Positions 28,463 through 38,135 of a DNA stretch of 64,000 bases are shown here, piece after piece. The stretch is from Tissierella praeacuta_A. Its GTDB lineage: Bacteria; Bacillota; Clostridia; Tissierellales; Tissierellaceae. Both the position numbers and the translations under genes were made by a program. Location: positions 1 through 64,000 of the forward strand of contig NZ_JBEBOY010000017.1 in NCBI RefSeq assembly GCF_040396155.1, in the 5' to 3' direction. The notes under the pieces are model-generated. The model was given only the letters and a program-made list of their open reading frames with translations, searched no databases and was not told the DNA's origin. Every line of letters begins with the position of its first letter. Positions within the stretch are counted from its first letter, which is position 1.

Positions 28463-28843
28463 TTATTCATCTATCCCTACAAATACTTTCTTAAAGCCCA
28501 ACCATGCAAAACATGATATAGCAGCTATTGTACCGAGCCTTCCACCAATACCTATATATGCACTTCTAGCTGCTATAAACAGTATTCCTGTCATTAAAGA
28601 TATTACAGCCATTTCTAAAAGATTTAGTGCATTTTCAAGAGAAATCATTCCAGCATAAGAAGAACAGGCTGCAGCTGTTGCCAATACATCACCAGTTAAA
28701 GGGAAAAAATATGGAAGCATAAGACCCGATACCAAAGTTATTATTGCTGAAGCAATAACCGCTCCTCTCTGTAAAATATTAGATACTATATAGGTAGCCA
28801 GACCTGCAGCTATTGATATTATTAAAATTATCATTTCCTCCAT
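28463..28843 (-). CDS. Small membrane protein B of a paralogous pair
   Basis: A 126-residue, very hydrophobic protein with about four membrane segments. SSYAGMISLENA and GIGGRLGTIAA match SSFVGMSSLTVI and GIGGKGGTTAA of the upstream partner, so the two share a fold and probably make a hetero-oligomer. Family is conserved in clostridia to my knowledge but not functionally assigned. It lies 10 bp after its partner. Confidence 0.7.
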   Translation of the reverse strand: MEEMIILIISIAAGLATYIVSNILQRGAVIASAIITLVSGLMLPYFFPLTGDVLATAAACSSYAGMISLENALNLLEMAVISLMTGILFIAARSAYIGIGGRLGTIAAISCFAWLGFKKVFVGIDE

Positions 28844-28853
28844 TTAATACCTC

Positions 28854-29414
28854 CTAACTAAAAATTCTCATTATTGTTTTCGTAATTATTGTAGACAATG
28901 CTGCTGTCGTTCCACCTTTTCCACCAATACCTGCATAAATTTCCACAGTAGTTAAAAGAATTAAGCCCACTATCAAACTTCCTAGTGCAGCTACTGTCAT
29001 AGAAGGTATTACTGTCAATGAACTCATTCCAACAAATGATGATGTATAAGTTATGCCAGCTAAGTCGTTTGGAAGAAATATGGCAGCCATTACACCTACT
29101 AATCCATTAGCAATAACTGGTCCGTATCCCATTTTATGATTTATAAACCATGTTAAAGTAACTCCTATAAATGAACATATTAGAACATATAAACTTCTCT
29201 TATTAAACTTAATTTTATCGTCTCTTTCTATCAACTTTTTAAAATGATCTGCTAAACTTATGGCAAAAAAGCATCCAAAAATTATTAAAATTTCTGTCTT
29301 ATGAAAATTTTTTTCATTAGCTGCTGTTGAAATAATTAAGCCTCCTCCAGTTGCAATAAAGGCTATTAATCCTAATAGCCTTGTGCTCATTTTACTAAAT
29401 AACTTTCTATTCAT
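28854..29414 (-). CDS. Small membrane protein A of a paralogous pair
   Basis: A 186-residue membrane protein with about six segments. The C-terminal half holds TSSFVGMSS and YAGIGGKGGTTAA, both mirrored in the next gene. Gly-rich re-entrant motifs like GIGGxxGT suggest a transport path, but no known transporter family is recognised. It is first in a likely three-gene operon with protein B and the Cache protein. ATG 29414 has only a weak ribosome site. Confidence 0.7.
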   Translation of the reverse strand: MNRKLFSKMSTRLLGLIAFIATGGGLIISTAANEKNFHKTEILIIFGCFFAISLADHFKKLIERDDKIKFNKRSLYVLICSFIGVTLTWFINHKMGYGPVIANGLVGVMAAIFLPNDLAGITYTSSFVGMSSLTVIPSMTVAALGSLIVGLILLTTVEIYAGIGGKGGTTAALSTIITKTIMRIFS

Positions 29415-29562
29415 TTTACCGCTACCAAAGATTTACAAAACTCTATAATTTGAATGCTTTTATATATCTCTATTCCTTGGTAACTTCCTCCCTTTTTATT
29501 TGTTTTATATTTTTCGACCATATTTATTAAATAATTATAAAGTGCAATTATACCATATACCT

Positions 29563-29706
29563 TTAGTTTAATTGATATTCATTTATAAAGCAATATTGAA
29601 CTGAATTTATGCAAATTCTTCTTAGATAAGGATGAAGATCTCCTGCTGTTTTTAAATCTCCATCATTAATCATATTTCTTAAAACTTCTTTTCTTGCCAT
29701 TGGCAT
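29563..29706 (-). mobile_element. N-terminal relic of an IS256/Mutator-type transposase
   Basis: ATG 29706 with AAAGGAGC upstream encodes MPMARKEVLRNMINDG then DLKTAGDLHPYLRRI, like the first 30 residues of IS256-type transposases, before diverging to a stop at 29563 (47 residues). The catalytic domain is missing. The rest of 29415-29822 has nothing else but a small TTTCTGG/CCAGAAA hairpin upstream of the relic. Confidence 0.45.
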
Positions 29707-29822
29707 AACAAATGCTCCTTTCTGGTTTTAATTCTTGCCAGAAAAAAGCATTTATTTTTACTTAAACACAGATTATTTTACATTATCACTTATTCTTTAG
29801 TATAATTTTATATTTATATAAG

Positions 29823-30377
29823 TTAATTTTCAATTTTAGATATTATTTTGTTATAAATTTTCTTCATATGAAATTCACTTGAATAAATATCTATCTCATT
29901 GATTGGTATCCACTTGACAGCACTGTTTTCATCTTGCTGAACAATCAACTGTTCATTCTCATCAGCCTGAAATAAATATGTGACTGATATATGTAAGTGT
30001 GATGTTATAAACTTTCCTTTTCTAAGGTGTCCAAGTACAGGTAAAATATCTAATGAAACAATCTTATTAGTAATAGGATGAATATCTTTCACTCCCGTTT
30101 CTTCTGTAATCTCTGACATGGCAACATCTATTAAATTTTCTTTACCATCTGCATGTCCTCCTGTTAAAGACCAAGCATTAAATATATTATGGTGTACCAT
30201 CAATACTTTATCCTTATTTTTATTTATAACAAACCCAGAGCTTGTTATATGAATAAGTTCATTGTCTCTTTTTAGAATATTCTCAAACATATTTATGTAC
30301 TTCAATGTTGCTTCCTTGTCTTTTATCTCTTGCTCATTGAAAGGGACAAATTCTCTTATTAAATCGACCCAACTCAT
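29823..30377 (-). CDS. Nudix hydrolase
   Basis: A 184-residue protein with a Nudix box GGHADGKENLIDVAMSEI followed by TEETGV. The consensus Arg of REUxEE is Ser here (SEITEE); the metal-binding Glu residues are present. Such enzymes cleave nucleoside diphosphate derivatives. Substrate unknown. The N-terminal ~40 residues (LIREFVPFNEQE...) are typical of a common clostridial Nudix group. It stands alone. Confidence 0.88.
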   Translation of the reverse strand: MSWVDLIREFVPFNEQEIKDKEATLKYINMFENILKRDNELIHITSSGFVINKNKDKVLMVHHNIFNAWSLTGGHADGKENLIDVAMSEITEETGVKDIHPITNKIVSLDILPVLGHLRKGKFITSHLHISVTYLFQADENEQLIVQQDENSAVKWIPINEIDIYSSEFHMKKIYNKIISKIEN

Positions 30378-30534
30378 ATTCCCACCTGCCCTTCTAAATA
30401 TAATTCATCATATTATACTAATATATATTATAGCATATAGTTCATCCATCAATTTATCAACTCAACTTTTTCTACTTTTCCCCTATCATAACTGAAATTA
30501 TCAATACAAAATGTATTTATCAGATAAAAGACTC

Positions 30535-30705
30535 TATATTAATGTCTTTAAATTATGAATAATTACATCAGGTCGATCCAAATAAATTTCGTGGTCGCTA
30601 TTTTCAGCAATTATTAATCTTCCTTCATCTGAAAGGTTTGATAACTCAATTTGTAGTTTACACCACTCATTTTCATATAAAATTGCTTCCTTCTTCAGTT
30701 TTATC
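30535..30705 (-). pseudogene. C-terminal relic of an alpha/beta hydrolase
   Basis: The minus strand encodes CKLQIELSNLSDEGRLIIAE then NSDHEIYLDRPDVIIHNLK and a stop at 30535. The pattern with a catalytic His in SDHEIYLDRP is the end of alpha/beta hydrolase fold proteins. The rest of the gene is gone. The remainder of 30378-30996 is AT-rich without recognisable genes. Confidence 0.55.
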
Positions 30706-30996
30706 TTCACCAATAATCTTATATTCCTAATTCAATTCATCCATATCTCTATTCCTTTCTCATTAAAATCTACTAATCTAGACACCTTATTTTAAAATAA
30801 TAACTAGTTAAAAGTTGCTTTGATATACTTGCAATCTAGTTAGTTGTATTAAATTCACCTACTAAAATATCCCAAATATCTGCACCTAGGTTAACATATT
30901 TTGCTTGAGTCTTCCTATTTGTAAATTTTAACTACCACAACAAGTTAAACTATATAAATTTTACTTCAATAACTTCATTGAAGATTGAAATTAATA

Positions 30997-31629
30997 TCAT
31001 AATTCAAACTGGAATTTGCGATATTGCTTTAAAAAATTCTGATAAAAATATAGTAACTTACTATCAAAAACAATCCATTCTTTCTCATTTTCGATTAATC
31101 TTTTATAAGTCTTCTGTTGTCCTGGCTTTTCTTGTATATTTTTTTCATAGTCTTTTATCTTTTCTTTACGTTTTTTAATACTATTTTTCTCTTTTTCAAT
31201 TTGTTCTTCACAGTATGAAATGTATTCTTTTACGACTTCACCAGGATACTTCGCCAAAATAGAAATGATATCTGGCAAAAATTCTTTGTATCCATTATAT
31301 GTAGGAATCACAAAGATACATAACCAGAAGAAACATTCCTCCGAATTTTCAGTCGATAGTATGCTTGTATTATCTAAAATACATCTTACAGTATCTAATG
31401 GAGATTTTTCATAAATACTCCTAATTGCCTCTACGATAAACTCATTTTGTTCAGAAGTAGAACAATTATCATCAAAAAGTTTAATTAAATAGGGAATCTC
31501 TGAAACAGTTAGATTGCCATCCCATTTCGAACAAAAATCATTCATTTTGTAAATAAGTTCTTCGCTTTGTTTTTTTAATTCATATATTTGATTAAACTCG
31601 GTTATAAATTCTTCACTAGCTCTTGACAC
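30997..31629 (-). CDS. Immunity-type helical protein (Imm30-like)
   Basis: About 210 residues from GTG 31629, chosen because GGAGGT lies 8 bases upstream. Helical, with a conserved core (SEIPYLIKLFDDNCST ... FIVEAIRSIYEK) that recalls Imm30-type immunity proteins, and a highly charged Lys/Glu coiled coil near the C-terminus (about 145-190). It opens an array of similar orphan genes (30997-35408). Family call tentative. Confidence 0.55.
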   Translation of the reverse strand: MSRASEEFITEFNQIYELKKQSEELIYKMNDFCSKWDGNLTVSEIPYLIKLFDDNCSTSEQNEFIVEAIRSIYEKSPLDTVRCILDNTSILSTENSEECFFWLCIFVIPTYNGYKEFLPDIISILAKYPGEVVKEYISYCEEQIEKEKNSIKKRKEKIKDYEKNIQEKPGQQKTYKRLIENEKEWIVFDSKLLYFYQNFLKQYRKFQFEL

Positions 31630-31684
31630 AATAATATACCTCCAATAATTCAACCCTTTATTCATCTGTTTATATAAATTTCAT

Positions 31685-31725
31685 GTAACTTTGCTATAAT
31701 TCACCTACAGAAGCGAATGCTCATT
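31685..31725. repeat. Intergenic repeat of the immunity array, copy 1
   Basis: This 41-bp segment (GTAACTTTGCTATAATTCAC, then CTACAGAAGCGAATGCTCATT) matches 34018-34056 at about 35 of 41 positions. Both copies lie in gaps between immunity-type genes. Confidence 0.65.
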
Positions 31726-31743
31726 TTCTACAAAAAATCTAAT

Positions 31744-32214
31744 TTACCCCAAACATTCAATAACACTTTCAGCAAAAGATAAGATTTCTTCATTTGTATT
31801 CAATGCCAATTCTTGAAAATATCCCATATCTTCCTTTAACTTATTTCTTAATTTCCCTTGCCATGAATCAGGTAGATTCGCTCCAGCTGTACAAATAGAA
31901 AAACCTATTAGTATGTCTAATATTTCAATCTTCAAATTGTCATCCAAATTCTTTAGACCGTAAATAAGAAAATCATAGGCAGGAAGCGCAGCAGAAGATA
32001 CAGATACATGCTGATGGCATAAACCACACCATAAATAATGTGTTGCTTTCATAGCACATTCTTTATCTTCTGAAAATAAATCCAATAGCAAGCTTGAAAC
32101 TTTGGGAATGTATTTTGATTGGTCCAAATATTGTGGAATATCTTGATTAGCATTTCCGTAAGCAGTTTCATATTGACTCCAGTCGATATTCTTTATTTCA
32201 TTTCTAATATCCAT
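31744..32214 (-). CDS. Immunity-type HEAT-like protein
   Basis: A 156-residue helical protein, N-terminus MDIRNEIKNIDWSQYETAYG, with the central YLWCGLCHQHVSVSSAALPA. The pairs of helices around VSSLLLDLFSEDKECAM and LKIEILDILIGFSI are HEAT-like. This layout is common among orphan immunity proteins that bind nuclease toxins. No toxin partner is present nearby. Confidence 0.6.
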   Translation of the reverse strand: MDIRNEIKNIDWSQYETAYGNANQDIPQYLDQSKYIPKVSSLLLDLFSEDKECAMKATHYLWCGLCHQHVSVSSAALPAYDFLIYGLKNLDDNLKIEILDILIGFSICTAGANLPDSWQGKLRNKLKEDMGYFQELALNTNEEILSFAESVIECLG

Positions 32215-32340
32215 AATGGTTTCCCCTTCGATAAATGATAAATAACACTATAAAAAGATACCATAAAACACCTCACACTTGTCCTTGATCGACCACCTAC
32301 CTATTGTTCGCTCATAATCTCACAGTCAAACCGAATTTTA

Positions 32341-32436
32341 TTACTGACATTCAAAAAAGTATGTAAGAGGTTGCTTGATATAGAGCAATATTCCCTCTTC
32401 AATATCATCGGAACCAAAACTTATGTTGTATTTCAC
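32341..32436 (-). CDS. 31-codon ORF, probably a gene relic
   Basis: GTG 32436 with GAGGTG upstream encodes MKYNISFGSDDIEEGILLYI and ends with PLTYFFECQ. The DDIEEGILLYI part looks coding. It may be a 5' remnant of another immunity gene. The rest of 32215-32704 shows only GCTCATAATCTCAC at about 32310, which recurs near 34748. Confidence 0.3.
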   Translation of the reverse strand: MKYNISFGSDDIEEGILLYIKQPLTYFFECQ

Positions 32437-32704
32437 TTTCGCACCTCACATTTTGATTTTTATATCTGTAATATTATATAAAAATAACGTCATCCCTGTG
32501 CGGCTCGCTGCAAACATGCTTTACGCTCATTTTAATTATTTTCCAAATTTGATTTTTTTCATACATATCATCTCCAAATTTCGATTTTCACTGTTCGTCT
32601 TATTGCCATATTGCGTACCACGCCAAATATACATTTCCTATATCTTTGTATTGCATATAGGAGCAAATGATCATAATCTCTCCAGATAAACTATAAAGAA
32701 TCAA

Positions 32705-33541
32705 TTATCCAGCGATAGTAGCATCCTCCAGTCCTTTCTTAATATTGCCACTGACAATAATTACATGCCCCCAAAACATATCATCATCGTCATAAAAAAT
32801 CTCGAAATCACCATCTATCGAAATACAAAGTTCACTGATAGTCAATCGTTTTTCAAAATCTTCCTTTGAAATTTCTAACGCATTTTCCTCGTCTTCTGGT
32901 TGCCATTCATTAGCCATTTCTGCCAGTTCGGATGCTGCAAACTTTCTTGCTTGGTCATCCCATATTTTGCTGTGTGATAATAGTTCTGCCAATGTTACAA
33001 TCGCATCCTCTGCAGTTTCAGCGCCGTCCTCATCTACATCTAGGTGGACCATACATCTTTCTCCATTCCACTTACAATCACCATCAAACATTCCTAAAGA
33101 TTTGTCCAGTAACAGTTCACTGCATCCAAGTGGATGAATCTTTACTGGCTTCTGATATTCCCTTAATATTTCCTCTAGACGATCATCTCTGCAATTTCTT
33201 TCCAGCACTTCAACCACCATCAAATTCAGTCCGCAGCTAACATTCTCATGAACATCCGGCAGTGATTTTCGCACCTTAAGACGATAAATCCATTCTTTCT
33301 TAAGATTAAAAATTCGTTCCTTTGTTCGACATTCTGCATCCGTCAACTGCCAGGTCAATATGGTGTTTTTTTTAATCACCGCCCCTGTTTGAACATCAAC
33401 ATAAGCCAAAGTCTTCATATGTGCATTCCATAATGTTGCTGCTCCTACTTTACCAGCACCAACGCCATCTTGGGTCAATACAATAACTTCTTTAATGCTT
33501 GTATCAAATCTTTTTTCAAATTTTAGTTGCTCTTTTTCCAC
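32705..33541 (-). CDS. DUF2262 domain protein
   Basis: A 278-residue soluble protein. The second half (about 150-278: GDCKWNGERCMVHLDVDEDG ... DAIVTLAELLSHSKIWD ... FEIFYDDDDMFWGHVI) matches the DUF2262 pattern, associated with immunity or housekeeping roles in toxin loci. The first half is not recognised. GC content is visibly higher than the flanks, suggesting recent acquisition. It lies within the immunity-type array. Confidence 0.7.
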   Translation of the reverse strand: MEKEQLKFEKRFDTSIKEVIVLTQDGVGAGKVGAATLWNAHMKTLAYVDVQTGAVIKKNTILTWQLTDAECRTKERIFNLKKEWIYRLKVRKSLPDVHENVSCGLNLMVVEVLERNCRDDRLEEILREYQKPVKIHPLGCSELLLDKSLGMFDGDCKWNGERCMVHLDVDEDGAETAEDAIVTLAELLSHSKIWDDQARKFAASELAEMANEWQPEDEENALEISKEDFEKRLTISELCISIDGDFEIFYDDDDMFWGHVIIVSGNIKKGLEDATIAG

Positions 33542-33776
33542 AATAATTATCCCTCCAATTACTCTTTATGATCCAGATTACAGAATCCACTCCTTAGATA
33601 AAACATAAAATTCCTACAATTTTATGTTTTATCTGCCTCTAGGAGTGAATACTCCTTTTATATTTCTAACTAGCTTAAAATTTCTCCTGTTGGAAATGAG
33701 TTAAATATATCTGATAATTGTATTCATCAAAAAAGATATATTCTTTTCCTATTTCCAATTCTAATGAATTTAGTAA

Positions 33777-33968
33777 TCAGATTATAATCTCATTGATATT
33801 TGTATGACAAGAAATTTTACTTATTGAAAGTGCTTTATCAAAATAAGCATCTAAAAAATCGTCATATCGTATACTCTCTTCAATACCAACAATTTTAAGT
33901 GCTGGCATATTTTTTAGAAGATTATGGCAAGCTTGATTTCTCTTTAGTTCTTCAAGCCTCTTTGTCAT
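33777..33968 (-). CDS. Small hypothetical protein
   Basis: 63 residues, MTKRLEELKRNQACHNLLKN then a short alpha/beta stretch ending ISKISCHTNINEII. Ribosome site AAAGAGGATG. It may be complete or the leftover start of a longer gene. No family recognised. Confidence 0.45.
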   Translation of the reverse strand: MTKRLEELKRNQACHNLLKNMPALKIVGIEESIRYDDFLDAYFDKALSISKISCHTNINEIII

Positions 33969-34017
33969 TCTATCATCCTCTTTACTTTAAATTATCTTCT
34001 TGTCAAATAAATTTCCT

Positions 34018-34056
34018 GTAGCTTTGTTTAATTCGCCTACAGGAGCGAATGCTCAT
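34018..34056. repeat. Intergenic repeat of the immunity array, copy 2
   Basis: Second copy of the repeat at 31685-31725, with CGCCTACAGGAGCGAATGC as the best conserved part. Confidence 0.65.
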
Positions 34057-34076
34057 TATCTTGCATTGATTGTCCT

Positions 34077-34646
34077 TCAATCTTCAAACAATGATCCAGA
34101 GTTACTATGCTTACTGCCATCATCTTCAGTATATGTGGCGGTTAGCCTTGGCTCACGATTGGCGCAATGATAAAATTTCATCAGAATCTTGGAAATATCA
34201 TCATCAAGTGTAATTCCTAACCCACCTGCTAATTTTTGTTGTGCTTCACGCAAATCTATCTCCATATCTTCTTGAGCCATCTCCGTATGTTCTTCATAAA
34301 GTTCTTCAGCAAACTCATGAAGATTTTCCATATCTTGATAGGGTCCACTACTCACATATTCTCTCCAAAATGGACAATTCACCATTAATACAAAAAAGTC
34401 ATAAAGAGTGTCGGCAATTCTGCCTCCTTCTCCCTCACTTCCCCAAAAACCAACCGAACCATCTTCGAGCAAAATATACTCACTTCCAGTTCCTTCCTTT
34501 GCAAATGTTTTTCCATGAATATTGTAAGCTAGATGTCCCCTTTCATCCTGTGGTAAAATGAATTCCGGAAGTATATTCACATCACAAATATCACATAAAG
34601 TTCCAGCTAAATCACCATCTTCTTGCAGCTTTTTAATTATATCCAT
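34077..34646 (-). CDS. Immunity-type SUKH/SMI1-like acidic protein
   Basis: A 189-residue strongly acidic protein. AKEGTGSEYILLEDGSVGFW, followed by GSEGEGGRIADTLYDFF, is the pattern of SMI1/KNR4 (SUKH)-type immunity proteins, in which a beta-sheet edge presents GS-G-FW. AGGTATTTG precedes ATG 34646. It is the best SUKH-like candidate of the array. Confidence 0.55.
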   Translation of the reverse strand: MDIIKKLQEDGDLAGTLCDICDVNILPEFILPQDERGHLAYNIHGKTFAKEGTGSEYILLEDGSVGFWGSEGEGGRIADTLYDFFVLMVNCPFWREYVSSGPYQDMENLHEFAEELYEEHTEMAQEDMEIDLREAQQKLAGGLGITLDDDISKILMKFYHCANREPRLTATYTEDDGSKHSNSGSLFED

Positions 34647-34784
34647 TCAAATACCTCCGCCATATTCTGATTTATTGTTCTATAGTGTTATATAAATAAC
34701 CTGTATTTCAAAATCTCACCTAAATTGGAATTTCAGCTTCCGATTATGCTCATAATCTCACCAATAAACTGGATTTTTGCATTT

Positions 34785-35408
34785 TTATTTCATGTCTAAA
34801 ATCAGTTCTAACTTTTCTTGAAAAACTTCTGGCAAAACACTCTTATCGGCCCCCATTTCTACTAACTTCTTAATCAAAGACCATTCTTCATCCGTGGAAT
34901 TTATTCCAACATAAGATACCAAAAGCCAAAGGATAGAACATCCCCTTTTATTCAAAAGGTTTATGTTGGGATTTTGTTCTAAAATCAGACGAAACACTTG
35001 GCAAGCTCCCGGTTGATGTATATTACCTGCAAGATAATGGAGTGCTGTATTACCATTGTAATCTTGAATATCCACATCTATGCCACGCTGTATAAGGTCA
35101 ATGGCAATATCAAATTTGTTGTTTGTTGAAATGCTTTCATGGAGCATACTTTTGTGGAACTTCTGCCTCACATAGTTAATATCTGTGACTTTCCCTATCT
35201 TTTCAGCATATTCTTGAAAACCATAAATATAAGTAGCGATGACTTTATAGCACGCTTCATTCGGATCTATAGTTAATGGTTCTTCTTTTTTTATGAAATG
35301 GCCAGGGCTTGCTTCATGGAAAAGCTCCTTTTCTATTTCATCAAACAGCATCTTTTCTTCTGGATTTATATAGCTTTCCGCTTTGGTTGGTTTTGTATTG
35401 TTTTTCAT
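34785..35408 (-). CDS. Ankyrin-repeat protein
   Basis: About 207 residues from ATG 35408, which has GGAGGA five bases upstream; an earlier in-frame start has no such site. Two to three ankyrin repeats are visible: SMLHESISTNNKFDIAIDLI, DIQDYNGNTALHYLAGN and NLLNKRGCSILWLLVSY, about residues 105-195. Ankyrin proteins of this size are frequent immunity partners in clostridial toxin loci. Last gene of the array. Confidence 0.7.
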   Translation of the reverse strand: MKNNTKPTKAESYINPEEKMLFDEIEKELFHEASPGHFIKKEEPLTIDPNEACYKVIATYIYGFQEYAEKIGKVTDINYVRQKFHKSMLHESISTNNKFDIAIDLIQRGIDVDIQDYNGNTALHYLAGNIHQPGACQVFRLILEQNPNINLLNKRGCSILWLLVSYVGINSTDEEWSLIKKLVEMGADKSVLPEVFQEKLELILDMK

Positions 35409-36027
35409 TTTCTCCTCCACAACTTCCGATTTGTCTTTATATGAGATTATATAAATAACCTTTAGCATAAAACTGTTCAATAAATTCTCGTTTATCTAAC
35501 CAATAAAATTTATTTACACTTTGTCTTATCAGTTCCGTTCTTTGTCTAAAACTTTCACTATGGAATACTACGAATAATCCTATTTTTCATCATTATAATA
35601 AAATTTGCTGTTATAAGCAATAGGAACAGAGTTACACTTTCCTATACATGAAAAACATGGCTTCTTAAATTTTTTACCTGATATCGAAATAATTCAGCCA
35701 TGTTGATTTTTACGAAAACAAAGACATCAGAATTTTTTCATCCTGATACCTTTAAATTTCCTCTATTTAATTTATGTTTTAATGTGCAATCTTCAAAAAT
35801 ACTGAACATCATCTCTAAAAATCCTTAAAAAATCGAGTCTAAAAATGCACCTTTCGACCCAAATTTTCATCTGTTTTTCACTTCAAAACTACTATATATG
35901 GTTATTAAACCCTATTTTCCATCCTCTGAACTACAATAATGATGTCATAAGTGAACATTATCCCCTTAGTAATAGACTACCTTTCTGAAACCAACACCAA
36001 GTACTTTATCTCCCCTATAGTTCCCTT
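35409..36027. other. Gene-free stretch with terminator-like hairpin and repeat copy A
   Basis: It holds a terminator-like hairpin (arms around ATCAG 35726-35730 and CTGAT 35742-35746, flanked by AAAG and CTTT) and a copy of the dispersed repeat (about 35850-35950). No gene was recognised. Confidence 0.45.
35850..35950. repeat. Dispersed intergenic repeat, copy A
   Basis: GACCCAAATTTTC, CTATATATGGTTATTAA, TTTTCCATCC and CTACAATAATGATGTCA occur here in the same order as the corresponding blocks at 39463-39585. Confidence 0.45.
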
Positions 36028-36645
36028 TCATTTATCCTGCAATTGTTTCAATTTTTCCATGTCAGAAATAGTATACCCTTTTCCCTTTTCTTTTGTTAAT
36101 ATCCCTAACTCACAGAATTTCTTAATGACGTACAACACATGACGGTAACTAACATTCATGTATTCAGATACATCTGTATGTGGAATATTATATATTCCCT
36201 TCTGCTGATGTTGAAGAATAAAGGAAGCAAGTCTGATATCCAAAGAATAATTCAAGCTCTCACTCATTCTATAACTTCTTGCTAATAATTTATCGGCAAT
36301 ATACGAAGCAAAATAAAATGCAACTTTTGCATCTTCTTTGCATAATTTTCGTAATTCACCAATATTAAATTCCAAACATTCTACATCTTGAAGAACCTTA
36401 TTTTCTTTTATGTCTGATTCGTTACAGAACAAAGAAAGCTCACCCAACCAGCCATTACTTCCGACAAAATCAAGGGTTGAGCGTCGGCCATTTTTATGAT
36501 CAATATAAATTTAAACGGTACCCGATAAAAGAAAGTAGCAATGTGTTACACTACTGTTTATTTTATAAATATTACTATCTTTGATAAAAGTCCTTTTCAT
36601 TCCATTTTCAAATATTATTGAGGGTATTTCATTATCAAAAATCAT
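36028..36645 (-). pseudogene. Crp/Fnr-family regulator (YeiL-like) with an in-frame stop
   Basis: ATG 36645 (AGGAGAG upstream) opens MIFDNEIPSIIFENGMKRTF, then the cNMP-type domain runs to LLSGTV and meets TAA at 36511-36513 where Lys (AAA) is expected. The same frame continues IYIDHKNGRRSTLDFVGS and GELSLF, and ends with a winged helix (HTDVSEYMNVSYRHVLYVIK). Only one base change kills it. The full length (~205 residues) and the MxxSYRHVLYV helix suit YeiL-like regulators. It diverges from the YczE-like gene, 99 bp apart. Confidence 0.75.
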
Positions 36646-36744
36646 TTCTTTTCTCTCCTATATATGATATTTCTCATATCAAATTCTCTTTTTTTATCAT
36701 AACATTTTTATAGTAAGAAGAAAATATATTATCCGAGGTGAAAT

Positions 36745-37368
36745 ATGATTCCACAATATATGAAAAAAGTTTTATACTCAGTATCAGCATTTCTGATGCT
36801 TGGCTTAGGCATTTCTTTGCAAATCAAGGCCGGAATTGGTCAAAGTATGCTTAATGCATTCGCTTTAATTTTAGCAGAATTATTTAATTTAGAGATTGGT
36901 ACCATGCTTAACTTATTAAATATGTTATTTTTTATTCTCTACCTTATTATTAGAAAATCTCACATAAGCCATCGAGATATTATTCAAGTTGTGGCAACTA
37001 TAGTAAATGGTTATATTGTCAACTTATTTGTCTATTTTCTTTTTGACCATTTGATAATACAATCATATTTTTTAAGAGTATTGACATTTATGATCGGGCT
37101 TAGTTTAGCCTCTCTTAGTTTAGGTGCAATTTTGGCTATGGAAATCATTCAGTTCCCACTTGAAAGTTTATGTATTGTATTAGGTCAAAAACTTAGATAC
37201 AATCTAACGACTATTCGAATGCGATTTGATATTTTCTTTATGCTTAGCACTTTAATACTAACTTTAATGACCAGCCATAATCTCTATATAAGGGAAGGGA
37301 CTATCATTAATTTTTTTCTGCTGTCCCGGTTAATGGGTTTCTCATATTATTTTCAAAAAAATCACTGA
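36745..37368 (+). CDS. YczE/YitT-like membrane protein
   Basis: A 207-residue protein with about six hydrophobic segments; GLGISLQIKAGIGQSMLNAF near the start is the hallmark of the YczE/YyaS/YitT group. The C-terminus (LMGFSYYFQKNH) runs directly into remains of a HAD gene, so the last residues may derive from a deletion junction. Crp-like regulator upstream. Role unknown; members are often near pyridoxal or siderophore genes. Confidence 0.75.
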   Translation: MIPQYMKKVLYSVSAFLMLGLGISLQIKAGIGQSMLNAFALILAELFNLEIGTMLNLLNMLFFILYLIIRKSHISHRDIIQVVATIVNGYIVNLFVYFLFDHLIIQSYFLRVLTFMIGLSLASLSLGAILAMEIIQFPLESLCIVLGQKLRYNLTTIRMRFDIFFMLSTLILTLMTSHNLYIREGTIINFFLLSRLMGFSYYFQKNH

Positions 37369-37957
37369 AGCAATAGGACTAAACTATAAAGATGAGTTAT
37401 TGCAGCAATACAGAAAAATAAACAAATCTTTATGGAATAACCTCGAACAAGGAAAGATTTCCAAAGAAATTGTTCTTAATACGCGTTTCAGCGAGTTTTT
37501 TAAACTGTATGATATTAATGTTGATGGCATGGATATAGAAAAAACATACAGGTTTTACCTTGATAATTCTTCCGCTCTCATTCCCAATGCAGAATACACA
37601 TTAACAGAACTGAAAAAAAGTGGGAAAAGAATTTATTCGGCATCTAATGGTGTATATTCAACACGAATAAAACGCCTGTCAAATGCTGGAATAATAGACC
37701 TATTTGATGGACATTTTATATCTGACAGAATAAAACATGAAAAGCCTTCATCTTATTTCTTTGACTTCTGCATCAAAAACATATGTGGAGTCAATAATAC
37801 ATCGATAATTATGGTAGGCGATAGTCCTACTTCTGATATACAGGAAGCCGTTAATGCAGGGATTGATTCCTGTTTCTATCAACATAACAAAAGTGTTATA
37901 TGTACCTATGCGAAATACACCATACGTAATATTTCCGAACTATTGGATATAGTTTAG
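37352..37957 (+). pseudogene. HAD-family phosphatase (YjjG-like), 5'-truncated
   Basis: The frame KKITEAIGLNYKDELLQQYR onward corresponds to the cap domain, followed by the HAD motifs SASNG (motif II), HEKPSSYFF (motif III Lys) and MVGDSPTSDIQ (motif IV). The nucleophile motif DxDGT that should precede is missing, since upstream sequence is the YczE-like gene. A deletion has fused the two loci near 37350. YjjG-type enzymes dephosphorylate non-canonical pyrimidine nucleotides; this one cannot. Confidence 0.75.
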
Positions 37958-38135
37958 TTGATTTGAAAATTCACTTAAATAATACACTGAATATCAGTGA
38001 GCAGTCGATGTTGAGCAAGTCGTTTTCAAATCAGGCTGCATCGGGCTATTCCTGTTTACTTAAATCCTGTTAGAATACTTATTTTAATTAGCCACTTGTT
38101 TCCTCCTCTGCCATCAAAGCAGCAATAATAAATGC
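37958..38135. other. Gene-free flank of the degraded region
   Basis: No recognisable gene. Together with 38371-38826 it forms part of an 870-bp decayed stretch. Confidence 0.4.
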
